Shown: piece after piece, positions 23,781-36,020 of the stretch
Layout of the letters: every line of letters begins with the position of its first letter
How positions within the stretch are numbered: the stretch's first letter is position 1
From: Campylorhamphus procurvoides
Taxonomy: Eukaryota; Chordata; Aves; Passeriformes; Dendrocolaptidae
Assembly: GCA_013396655.1 (NCBI GenBank)
Contig: WBMV01003161.1
Location: 3,656,059 to 3,720,058 of the forward strand
Direction: 5' to 3'
DNA length: 64,000 nt
Notes under the pieces: model-generated
Database searches by the model: none
The model's input: the letters and a program-made list of their open reading frames with translations, nothing else
What the model was told of the DNA's origin: nothing
Program-made: the position numbers and the translations under genes

Positions 23781-26700
23781 TAAACAGTAACCTTCACAGT
23801 AGGGAATGCTGTAGGTAAGAGTGCAACTTAACTTTCATTAGAACATTTTTATTTCTGTGTTTAGAACACAAATGTATTTCCAAATATGTTCTTTTCTGAA
23901 AGTTGAATTATTCTGGAAAGTTTGAGAAAAACAAAAAGCAATACAATTGCTTTCTAATTACAGAGATTATAGGGTGTGGAGTGGGAGAGAAGAGGATATG
24001 CTGTAAAGTTTTTACTGTTTCCTATCATTCCTTCTGCAGTTTTGAAACATACTGTAAAGAAAAATTTGCTAAAAACTTTTTTAGGAAGAATTTTGGTGTT
24101 TAGCAGAAATGAAAACAGGGGCAGATGTAGTTCTCTATTTTGGGAGTGTGGAGTTGGGGGAAGGAAGACTTAGAGAGCATTGCATAAAACTAGGAGCCTT
24201 TGAGGTACCATTTTGCCCAAAGGGAAGGAAGAGGAGGGTGAGAAAATACTGCTATAGGTTAGTGGCAATTTTGAGAGACAAACCCTCTAAAGATTGCTCC
24301 ATCCCTATCCAGCATTCCTGTATGCCCAGGAAATGAGAATATAATATGCCAGTTGCCCTTGCAATCATTCAGAAAACAGCTGAAATAGGAACCTATATAT
24401 TTCAAATATAAAATATTTGATTAGGGAAATGATCCCCATACAGTTGTATGTACCATAAAACTAACAAAACTAAATCTGTGAGGTTTAACAACTCAATTCC
24501 CATCCAAGAATTTACGAGGAGGAGTTATTTTAATGAATGAAATGAATGCTAAGAAAAGCTTCTCTGTGCTGCAGCACAGCAGTACAAGAATACTGTTCAC
24601 CTCTGCTGGGTAACTGAAGTGTCCAGCCCCAGGAGCAGCAGCTGCTCAGAACACACGTTGTGTCCACCTACAGCCTTTGTGAACTGCCCAAACTCAGCCT
24701 GCATGTAAATCCCATCTGCCTTCACAGACACTGCAGTGGAACAACCTCTAGGCATCTTTTTTTAATTTTATTTTTTTTTCCACTCAGTATCCTACAATTT
24801 CAGCAGGATAACAGAGAGGATAACAGAAGGACTAGGTCTGTGCTAAGAGCTGAGGAGGATGTAGGAAAGAGGGAGGTCTTGGCTAATGGGCAGGTTTGAT
24901 GCAGTAGCCTGAAAGCTCCTGAGCTGTATCTCGGAGCTTTTGTTCTAAGCTTTGTTGCAAACATGGACTTTTTGCTTGGGGACAGCGAGTATAAAGTAGT
25001 TGCTGTTCAATCATCTAATATTATTCAACCAATTAGGCTCTATTAGATTATTCTTGAAATAATGTGTATAACTGTAGCTGTTCACAGTACACTCTCCTGG
25101 CCCTTTCAGCTTTGAGCTTTCTATTGCCTTAGTGGAATATATATTGCACATTGACTGTATTGTTAATGAAAATCTAAGATTTGTGGCAATATACTAACAT
25201 TACATTAGTTTTTTTTCTTCTTGATGTTTTTAGTAATTAAGTCCAGTTTATTTTTAGTTTGAACATTCAATAGCAAGAAGGAAAATCAAATGATCTATAT
25301 TTAAAAAAAAAAAAGGAAGACCATATTAAGAAAATACTTCTGTATTCAAGGAACTGTTGCTTCAATTCTGAACTGTAAAATCACCTGGAATTGGAGAAAT
25401 TGATTTGATTCAACCATCTGGGCTGGGATATGCTTTCAAGTGGGCAGTAGGAAGCTTGGGTTCTGTATACTCTAGCCCATTTCTTGTCTCAAGCCTTTTT
25501 GTTATCTCTGAAATTGCATTTCTCCTACATAAATATCAGTGTATGGTAGTATGTACAGAGAATACTCACAGTTTTGTTGGGTTTGTGGCTATTCTAAGGT
25601 CTGGGATGATTCACAGGCCAACCCATCCGTTCCTTATACCTTGTTTTACAGGTCAGAGTGTGAAAGGCCACTCCTGTGATAGTACACAATTCTCCTTTGG
25701 GTGCCATTACCACTGGCCTTGGCCTGCCAGTCCAACAGGCCACACAGATCATATTTATCTGCTCCTTTAATGAGTCAAACCCTGCCTCCTGAGGAAAATC
25801 TGCTCTTGTTAATGAAGCTCTCAGTCATCCATCTGAAAGGATATTTAGCTCATGTATCCATGAAAAACTTGTATGAAACTGTGGCAGCTCTGAAACTGAG
25901 GAATGGAGCTCTTTGCTGCCATCTCTCAGTGAGCTGAGATAAGAGGGAGAAGTATGTACAAACTTCTTGGCATGTTTTTTTGCCCACTTTCTTTCAGAGG
26001 TGCATTTTTATCTATTTGTGGGTAATCATTAGGACCTGGAGAATCACAGAAATGAAATAATATTGTGCTTGTTATACGGTGAAGAAACTCAGAACAGTGT
26101 TTAAATATAATCTGTTTTTGGAGTTACCACAACTGAACTTCAGTCCTGCATGGGCTAGTAAATGGAACTGAATGGATATGAATTTGTAAGTACATCTATT
26201 TCTAACTGAAGTGATGTGTTGAGTGTGCTGGAAAATTGCGTGGAGACATCAGCATGACAGAGGATGATGGTAACATCATTTAGGTAAAATGATACAGGAT
26301 TGGCTCTGACAAAGTCTACATGGGGGAGACAGGAAACTGCTTCCTTTATGAAATGAGCCAGCCCTTCCTCAGAGTGTCTCTGAGTTTGTCTATTCCCTTC
26401 TTTGTCACTAAATTATGAAAACAGTTCAAACAATCGGTAAACTACGAAATCATTTGTTCACCAAATATTCAAACTGAGCTATAGAATGTAAGCACAGATT
26501 CTATATGTGTCCTTCTTCATAGCAGGACAGAAGTACAGCAAAAGAAACAGCAGCAATACTTTAAATATCCACACTCTGTGGAAACATTGCTAAGCAGTTG
26601 GTGTAAATCCATTTGCTTAGTTTCAGAATCAGTCATTAGTTTCAGACAAAGCTCTTCAGGGAGAATTAATTCTCTTCGGTGAACTCAGTAAAAATGTTTT

Positions 26701-29700
26701 AGGCTTTTTATGGATTTATATGTTATATTTTGAGCTATTTTCTGGAAGTTTTAAGAAAAATCATAGTATCTAAACCTGGTCCTTCTTGTTAGCAACAATC
26801 TTTGGAGGAACAGTCTGATGTTTGTATGATTATGGGAAGTCTCCTTGACATAGTACTCATGAACAGTCTCATTAAAATCAAAAGCCTGGCTATATGGCTG
26901 TGCAAACACCCAGAAGAGGAGCTGTTCTCAAGTTTCTGTGACATCCTTCAGGGATTTCACTGCTGCTATTGATTTTACATGCAGGCACTCAGATGGTACA
27001 GTGATGGACGGCAGAGGAAAACCCTGGGAGAGATGGATAGACATGATGAAGTGTTTATTGGCCAGCAGTCAGTACCTTTTCCTTATCCTTTTAGGTCCCA
27101 ATGCACACATGATATGCTGTTACCGCTTTTAGCTCCAGGGTTGGTCATTAAACTCAAGCAGAAGTAGCTGATATATTTAGGACCAGAGGTCTCCAGTTCA
27201 TTGCTTGTTTATCTCCATGCTGCAACCTAACATCGTTACAATATTGAGGCCTAAATAAACAGCAGAGTTGTGAATATTTAATTTGCCAAAACATTTTGAT
27301 TCAAATATCTTAAATCTCTAAAACTTTCAGCTATTTTGTTTGTTCCTTGGAGAATTTACAGTTTCCCTTGAGATTGTGGTCTGTAGTTACTCTTTCCGAA
27401 GGAAATATAGAAATCATATTTTAACCTGAAATGGTTTTATCCTCCCTTCATGTTCTGTTTAATGCTTTTTAGTTGAATAGTGTGAACTTTTCTAGACACA
27501 TTTCTGGGATTTATGCATTAATATCAGACTCCAGGTGGAGAGGCTTTTTATCAGATAAGCAAACCTGGGAGGAAGTCCTGAATGTTAACACTGGGGATGG
27601 GGATGGTATGGTACTTTTTCTTTGAGCAAATCTGATTGCATTTCAATGACACAGAAGATAGAATACTGTTATTTTATTCACTCATTCTATTACTCCCACA
27701 ATAAGCTATATAAGCTCAGTAAACTGTTCCTGAGATGTGGGAAAATTCAATAGCAAGGTGTACTAAGGAGGGATGGGCATATTTTGTAGTTTGCTACTGC
27801 TTGGTATTTAGATGGCCAAGGTTCTTAAGAGATCCATATTCTGCTGGGTTCTGATTTTATTGGAGTCAATAGTACTGCCATCAGTGCCTTGAAATACAAC
27901 AAAAGTCTTTGTGGAATGAGCACGTTCAACTTCTGTTCCAGCCACTGACATCAGTTGATAGGACATTGCTGATACTTGTCTCAGTCAGCCTGAATTTGTG
28001 ATCCAGGTCCAACATTTTACTTTCACAGAGGATTTTTATTCTCCTGGGGAGGGAAAGGTGTAGGTTTTCATGTCAGAGGCAACAAACTAGATCTACCCTA
28101 GCTCAAGTAAATAGCCACAGACGATACTTGTGTAATCCACAAAAATATGAAGTCCACCCCTTTCACCTTTGCTGCATCCCTGTAGTTAAACTTAGCTAAT
28201 ATAGAGCATATATCCAATGTCTGTGTAGCTAAGTAGGTAACTTTTGGTGAACACTAATTAACACAGTGTTTAATTAGTATCTTCTGCTCAGGAGTGACCT
28301 AAGAACTGCCACCATTTCCTCCCTCATAGTTGTTACTCAAGGATAGTTTTCCGGAGTTTTTGGAATCAATGAATCCGGGAGGACAACTCTATATTTTAGA
28401 CATGTTACCCCAGTGTCACAATTCGAATTATGTCATATGAAGTCTTTCTGGCACTCATAATAATGTTCTTTTTAAAACCTGTTTCCCCCAGTTCTGTGCC
28501 CAAAATGCATTTAGAAATAGAAATTGTATATAGAAATCGTCAATTACCAATGCCTGAGAGAAGTTAGGTAAGACAGTGACTGAATATTCATAAAAACCTT
28601 CTTTTGCATGATACATCTTTTTACAATAAAAACCTTACTATCTCTTTATTTGCCAGCATTCCCTAGTGACATGTCAACAGTTCTGGGAGAAAAAGCCTTT
28701 AAAAATCTTGGTGTTTCTGTCACATGTAAATTCAGAGCTCCAAAGTCTTTGCCTAGGCAGCCTGGCTTGCTGTCTGTTGTCACTTGCTTCTATTTATCTA
28801 ACAAATGCTGCCAGTTCCTTAGGTTTGTCACAGACTGTGCTTCAGTTTCCTTTCACCTTATGATGTGACTTACAGCTCCATCACAGAACTGTTTAGTAAA
28901 TTGTTCAGCATCATTTCTCACTCTCTGCTCTGCACAGTGTGGGGGGAATGTTTCTGATCCATTTGCCTTGCAAGGGACTCTGAAGCAAAGATGCATCTTA
29001 TTGTCAAAAAGAGGTACTTTTGTCAGCCTTCCTGTTGTGTCTGGGTGACTGTTTCAGCCTGTGTATTTTCAGCTGCTTTCCACCTGACCTCAGCACATGC
29101 ACTTATTTCTTTAGTGATGTTCCATCTGTACAGGTGTGAGTGCTGGATTTTATTTATTTTGGTTTATTTTCCAGTGAAGCTCTATTTCGATTTCTTTTTC
29201 AGATTCATTCTTCCACATTGTGGACTTCATGATGCCTTGAAAATTCCTTTTCTCAAGCCTAGTCTGAAATTTCATTGGAAATATTGCTTTGTGTGTGTAA
29301 TTACAACTTCTTCCTCAAGATCACTCAGTAATTTATACCCCATTAGGATGTGTTTCTATGGGAAATCCTGGTTGCTTGTCCAGCTCAGTTCCACTATGTG
29401 TTACAGAAGAATTTGCTATCAAAAAACTGCATAGCAAAGCATTAATAAAAAGCTGAATAATCCAAGGATAGCTGGAAACTTTATATAAATTTAAGTAGTA
29501 TTCCAACAGTATATAGCATCAAGTAAGATATCAAGCTATACTGGTATCTTCTCCCCCTACAACAGAAACAAAGGCAAATACTGTATTTAACTGTTTTAAT
29601 GCTCCAGCCATTTCACAGTTTGCAGAGTATCGTGAGCACTCTGTGTCCTGCAGCAAGGCAAACTGGTTTATAGCATCTCTCTAAAAACCACCCATGTTTT

Positions 29701-32700
29701 ACTGTTATTTTTTTCCTAAACAATGGTATCTTCATTTCATCAAACTGGTTGATAAAGCATTCAGTAGCAGGCAGAGGAAACTGAGGGACATTCTGCTAAA
29801 GGTGCCAGTAATTTTATCCTTTCATGCACACTTTCAAAGACAAGATTTAAAGGGAGCTGGAGAGCTCTTACAGAATGTGATGTATTTTGGACAGTTGTAC
29901 TATTCTTATCCCAGTAGCTTGAAGGGATTGAATTTGATTTGCTGGGAGGTGTTTGATAGTGATTCTCCATGTGATGCTTAGTGGGGGAGTTATGGTCTAA
30001 TGGTTGACGTTCCCAGGAGCTCTACCTGCTCCAGCTCAGCCCTTAGCAAAAGGAGGAGCCCAAGCACACATCTCCTGGAGCTCCAGAAGAAGGAATGCTG
30101 TGATCCCTTTGACTGTAGAAAAAAATGGCAGACCAAAGTTCACGATTTTTCCACAAATGGTGGATATAGTATTTTTCATTATATACTTTCTGCAGAGACT
30201 CAGAGAATTTAAAAGGAGGAAAAGACAGTTGCAAATATTACACTGAACTGGACAACAGTGATAAGAAACTGATAGAAGAATGTGACCTCTAGCTGCAATT
30301 TGAGGTTGCTTGCAGAAATCCTTGTGAATTCCAATTCCTTTCCTTGAGCTAAAAGAGGTGTATGGATTAGGAAGCACAGTTCCTGTAGATGAAGGAAGAA
30401 AACCTTTACCACCTTGCTGCTGCCTGTGTTTAGCTCTCTCTTTTATTATTCCTTCACCGTTTCTTTTTCTTCAGTGATACATCACCTCTCCAGGTAATAA
30501 ATCATAGAATCTTTGTGGATAATGTCTTCATTTTGCATGGCAAACACATGCCATAAATCTAGGTGAAGCTTAATAATTGGTATATGGCATCTTTCTTTCT
30601 GTGAATGGCAGAGACAGAGGATCCCATTTCCATTCTGCTTTCCCACTGGCAGAGAGACAAACTTGTTGATCAACTATTTGAGTATTGCAGTGATTGAGAT
30701 AAATGCTAAAAAAAAAGCTAGAGGAAAGAGCCTCTAATGCTGGTCTATTCATTTCCAAAAATCCTGCTGGAAAACTCCACATAGGCCAAGGGTTCTAGAA
30801 GAGGATGGCATTAAAAACACTTGCTGTCTCTGTTTGTGTGCCTGCATGGACCCATCTGTTCTGCTTTCAGAACTATCACTATCTGTCTCTGTGTAGTGTC
30901 ATGGAGACCTACTAGTCTTGCTTTAACCAGAGCAGATAGGCCCTATAAGGACAGTGTTTCTACTGGGCAAACTGGCCAGGAAAGAAAGGACTGTAAGAAT
31001 TCAGAGTGCTCTAAAATGGACTGGTCTAATCCTAGAGCTGACTAGACCAGTACAAGCATTTTCCTAAAAGACATGCATATGGTGTCTCCATGCTCCTTGT
31101 TCCACCCTGACTGTTTGGGATATTTTTGGCAGCCTGATCCTCATTGTAATATGAAGAGCAGAATCACAGAGCCACAAGCTCCCAAAGTGGAACTGACAGC
31201 TCTGAGGCAAAGGCAAGAGAATTGTTCTCCGAGCAGGAGTGGTAGTATCAGGCCCATCAAATGTAAGGCGATTACAGGGTAAGCTAATGAAATCAGATGC
31301 CAGCTTTGCTGATATGACTAGTTTCACAACCTCTAGCCTTCTTAGCATAACACAGAATAATTCATAATGAGACTGCACAGAACTCTTTCAATTAGATTTA
31401 GGCAGTGGAGTGAGTTATTTTAGCTAGGCAGGACCATGCAAAGCCTGTAGGCTCAAACACATTGTACTTGAATAAATAGACTCAGGTTTTTGCTATCACA
31501 CAAAGAAAATAAGAACTCAGTGTAAAAGATATAAAATTATACCTCTAGAAAACTCCCATTCAGCTGAAATCACCTACCTGCACTCCACTCAAAAGTCACA
31601 CTTCTGGATGAGGGAACAGGCTGCCATTTCTCAGGAAAGCTCTCAGTGGTGAGGATGCCTTCAAGTGAAGATTGGGAGTGCAGCTGTACTTTTCAGATGG
31701 CACAAGTGTCAGAAGTGCCTGCAACACATGAAAAAAGCCCAGGAATGCTGATCAGTAAGCAGGGATTCTGAAGGCAAGCTCTTCCATGGATGCTACTTTT
31801 ATTAAAGGTAATATTTCAGCATTTCAGGCAAGTGTCTGTGTTAATCACATGAACCCAGTTTAACACAGGCATTTGTGCTTTTCCTGTCTTCAAGGTGGTT
31901 TTTGTGCTTCTGTGATAGTAACTACTTCTAGGATTGAGTTTTAGTCCCCTTATCTTTCCCATTATGATGGGAACCCAAGGAAGATGGGTTGTTCCCCAGA
32001 CAAATCGCTTCAGCAAAGCAATTCTGATCAAGAGCTTTAATTCTGGGCTTCAGATGCTTTCAAGGAGCAGCTCCTGGACGAACATACTGGTGTGGTTGAT
32101 GGCTTGCTAATGGATTTGAGGAGAACGGGAACAGAACAACTGCAGGACTCCATGAGAAAGGAGAAGAATGTTCATAAATATCCTTTCCTGACTACAATGT
32201 TATAGTGGACAGGACAGAGGAGTAGTTTTGATTATATAATTTTACACTATTTTTCAGAAATTGTCTATATATTATTCTCTCAAGTGGAGAAGATGGCATT
32301 GCACAGGGAAAGAAAAGAATGTTCTCAGTTTGCAAGGAAACTCATGAGACTTGTTGGCTTCAAAAAGAGAGAAGAAATCCTTTTTACTTTCTGGGTTTGA
32401 ATAAGAATTGCTTATAGTGAAATAGATTTTATAGCCCATTAAGTTCAGTCAGTACCAAATGAACTTAAGTGGCCAGATTGACACCTGGAGAATACACCTT
32501 GTGCTAGAGGGAATCTTCAAATGTATGAAGTTGATGCAGCTAATTCTGTTACGTCTTGCTTTGGATCTGACATCTGTGAAGTTTCTGGTGCTGGAGTTAG
32601 ATTTTCTGAATGACCTGGAACAGGCTGAGACAATGGGGAAGGAAGGAAGGAAGAGTCAAAGGAGAATCAATACCATTCTGCTACTTCCCATACTCAATTA

Positions 32701-33955
32701 GCAAAATAGGCTACACTCAGTGCCTGCAGCTCTAGAGCCTTGCACATCCTACTCCCATTACTCCTCTGATGATCATGCCTGAACCATGAATGTTGCGATA
32801 CATCTAGTCCATGTGATACTTCTCTTTTTCTTAATTATTGTAAGGAACAGACAACTTTTCTTTAGTACAAGGAAGGGCTAATGTCCTTTCCCTGGTGGAA
32901 ATGGCATAGGACAAAGTGATGATGTGAGGTACCAAATGGTGTTTGAGATCCAGGCATTGAGAGAGGATGAGAAGGCAGATCTCTTCTGTAGAAAAGCAAA
33001 TCCTAACTCTGCTCTGCTCATAAAATAAGAAAGAATTAAAAAAAAATCCTATCTGAAAGCAATCCAGAATATTATACCCTTCACAGGAATGAAGAATTAT
33101 GAAGTTCAGCTCAAGTGTTGACAGAATAGTTTATCACAAGGTAAATCACATTCTTTAGATAACCCTTACTTTTAAAAATCCTACGCATGCAATTATTTTC
33201 CTTTTGAGGACATTTAAAAATAAACTGTCAAACAGGATCTTTCCAAAATGACAAAATCCTGAATCAAAAAGACAAGATCCTGAACCTGAAATTGTATACA
33301 ATAATATTTGGCCAACAGATTAAGAAGAATGTCCTTCTACCATTCTCAGTTCTTGAATTAAGTGGTGGAGTATGAAACTGGCCATGCACAGGGACAAAGT
33401 TAAAAGCCCCCAAAATGAGTCCTATGACAACTAACCAGTCATGTTGCCCCAGAAAATCTGTTGCCTTGCATGTCTAAAGCATCAATCACTGTGTTTTGAT
33501 ACTACCCCACAGAGATTTTCCATTTTTGTTTCTTTGCTCTGGCGTGGGATTATCTTCACCACAATACTTGTGGCTATGTGTCAATCATTCTGTACAAATA
33601 CAGGGGATGTCAGAGGGCAGTGTGGAGTCTGGCAGCACAGCTTCCCTCATCCCTCAGGATTTGGTAGCCATTGCACCAGGGAGTCACCTGGGAGGGTCCT
33701 TGCTGTCTTTGGAATTTGTAGTGCATCATCATGAGGCGAAATTACCAACAATTGATTGTTTCCTCCAACATTAAGGAATTGTGAAAGCTGTTTACTTCAC
33801 ATGTATATTGTATGACTGTTTTATACAGTGTCTTGTTAAATCACAGACAGAAGTCCTAGAATTCATAGAGTTTTGACTATGAACTTAGATAAGAAGTTGG
33901 CATTTTTTTATGAAACTACCATGGGGGAGAAAGAAATCATCCCAAAAATGGAAGG

Positions 33956-34114
33956 GAACTATGGAATCCCCATCCCTGGAAATGTCCAAGGCCAGGTTTG
34001 AGGTGGCTCTGAGCAACCCGGGCTAGTGGAAGATGTCCCTGCCCATGGCAGGGGAGTTGGAATGAAATGATCTTGAAGGTCCTTTCCAACCCAAACATTC
34101 TATAATCCTACAAT
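33956..34114 (+). mobile_element. CR1 LINE 3' end
   Basis: Plus-strand match to the CR1 3' UTR: TGGAATCCCCATCCCTGG, CCAAGGCCAGGTTTGAGG, CTCTGAGCAACC, GGCTAGTGGAAGATGTCCC, TGCCCATGGCAGGG, GATCTTGAAGGTCC, TTTCCAACCCAAACATTCTA. It is fairly well preserved, so probably younger than the other copies here. 5' truncated to about 160 bases and non-coding. Confidence 0.93.
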
Positions 34115-35939
34115 TACTTTCATTGACTGTAACTCAGACATTTACATTCTCTTTTTTTATCTCCCATCGCCTTCCTTTTTGAAAAATTGATTTCAATAAG
34201 GGAAACAGCACCAAGAGAAGATTGGCTGTATTGAATTCACATTGAACTGATTAAAACCCATGGAAGTTATTAGAAAAATAAACATATTTCCTTTTCCATT
34301 ATGCAATATTTTATAAACAAATTTATTATTTTAATATAATGTCTAAGTAAATACGACAGGGAATATTATTTAGCATCATTGTAGAATAATTTTGGAAGCT
34401 GGAGAACATGTTTTTATGCCTGCAATAAAGTTTACAATTAAATATATTTTTTTATGAAAGTGATCATATAGGTTTTCACCTTATGAAAGAACAAATAGTG
34501 TGAGGATAGTTTAAATCTTCATTAAAAAAGCCTAATTTTCTGAAGATTTTTCCAGATTGTTGTAATATTTTAACTACCAAAGAAAATTTATGTAAGGGTT
34601 GTTTGGACAATAATTAAGTGACAGTCTGAACAAGCTGCTAATCACCAATTCCAGTGTGCAGATTACTTGGAACTGCAGTTGGGCACTTGCAGGTGGCACA
34701 GCCTTCTGCAAACTCCTTCATCTGTGTGCTTTCCACAGGGCTGCTCTTCTTTCTCCTTTCAAATGTCTTAGTAAGGGGAGAAAAGGAGAAGGCGGCTCAG
34801 AGAGATGCTTAGTGAAAGAAAACTTCCATCCATGAAATCTTTCCTAGGAGGTTCCACTGTACTGCCCATTATGCTGCTGGTATAGTTTTTTCATGGGCAC
34901 TACTCCAGGAAGGGATGGTGGGTTTGCACAAGTAGAAGTACCAGTACAAGTTGACATGGAAAATAGATGTGCAGATGTGGCTTTTCTGGTTTTTTGGGTT
35001 TTTTTTTAATATTTCAGCAAACCATTTGAGATAATTCTTAAGCATACCATAATCTATGCTGAAGTAAACTGAAAATTTCCTGTCAAAACCTGTATTTCTG
35101 ATTTTTCACTATTCTTTAATTATTTATTGAAAATTATTACTCTCTATGGGAAATATTATTTTAATGGAAGTGAATAAATGCACATTGAAATGTCAATTCA
35201 GTTGAAATATGACCTTTTGAGCCCAAGAGATCTACATTTTTTGGTTCATTTTTGTTCTGGCTTTCTAAAACTACTCTGATGTAGTTTTTAAGCAACACCA
35301 CTATGACAATTGAACAGCATGGCTACCTGATTTTCCTTTTGATTACAAATCAAAAGACCCTTTCACACCCTTTTTGTCCCACTGCCACTACTTTGAGTTG
35401 AATCACGAATGAGAACTGCTGTTTCATCATTCCAGTTTGTTCCTTGGACTTTCCATAAATTTCCCATTGCTGAGACTGTTGTTGGTTATTAGCTGATCCA
35501 ATTAGACTGGGGAGATGAGACTTTACTGGTGAAGAAAGCATAAGGAATTGAAATGACAGGGTTGTACCAGCAGTGCAGTGGCTGCACCGACTCAGCTCTG
35601 GTGTATATTGTGCTGTAATATTAGAGATGCCTTGTTGTGGTGCAGTGAAATTAGATCAGTGCCCATGGGCCCCACCACAGAACTGTGAAACAACACAGTG
35701 TTTCCATGTCTCCCTACCAAGGATATGCACTCACTCTGCAGAGGGACTGAACTCTTACAAGTGTTACACCAGAGGAAAACATCGTCTCTACAAAGGGCAC
35801 TGATGAAAATTCAGGCAATATTCTACAACCAGGGCTGTGTTCTTGTTATAGTCTGGGTTATTCAGGGTCCAGCACAGGGTTTGGAAGCTGTGAGCTCAGA
35901 AACAAACTGTGCTTCAAATATCTGTGCTTCAGGCACAGG
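34115..35939. other. AT-rich unique sequence without a gene
   Basis: No coding exon is recognised. The stretch 34240-34640 is strongly AT-rich and complex, with many ATTA/TAAT words, and could be a conserved element or simply neutral AT-rich DNA. A T-rich tract lies at about 34989-35008. Confidence 0.5.
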
Positions 35940-36020
35940 GGCTGTTCTGTGCAGGACCAGGAGCTGGACTAGATTGTCCTTGTGGGTCCCTTCCAACTCA
36001 GGATGTTCTCTGATTCTCTG
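35940..36020 (+). mobile_element. CR1 LINE 3' terminal fragment
   Basis: GTGCAGGACCAGGAGCTGGA, CTAGATTGTCCTTGTGGGTC, CCTTCCAACTCAGGATGTTC, then TGATTCTCTG: the last 80 bases or so of a CR1 subfamily ending in CAACTCAGGATATTCTGTG. Similarity may extend left to about 35840 in a much more decayed state. Confidence 0.85.

Larger units (their letters stand above)
14084..33955. other. About 20 kb with no recognisable gene
   Basis: Unique AT-rich sequence. I see no coding exon with a recognisable domain, no tRNA or snoRNA, and no CR1 copy I am confident of. Open frames here (the longest, near 28991-29434, has 147 codons) have no familiar domain and look like chance. Small features are a T12 tract (15341-15352), an ATATATATAT patch (15151-15160), (TG)7 at 22381-22394, a T-rich patch at 24756-24779 and A12 at 25303-25314. 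Blocks near 21.9-22.1 and 23.6-23.8 kb have the look of conserved non-coding DNA. Confidence 0.6.

Noticed and set aside
28991..29434. 147-codon plus-strand open frame, Phe/Leu/Cys-rich
   Set aside because: T-rich DNA yields Phe/Leu/Cys by composition. The hydrophobic stretches are not arranged like a known membrane protein.
29984..30060. tRNA-like text (TGGTCTAATGGTT resembles an A box)
   Set aside because: There is no B box (GGTTCGANTCC) at the right distance and no acceptor stem pairing, so it is not a tRNA gene or clear tRNA-derived SINE.
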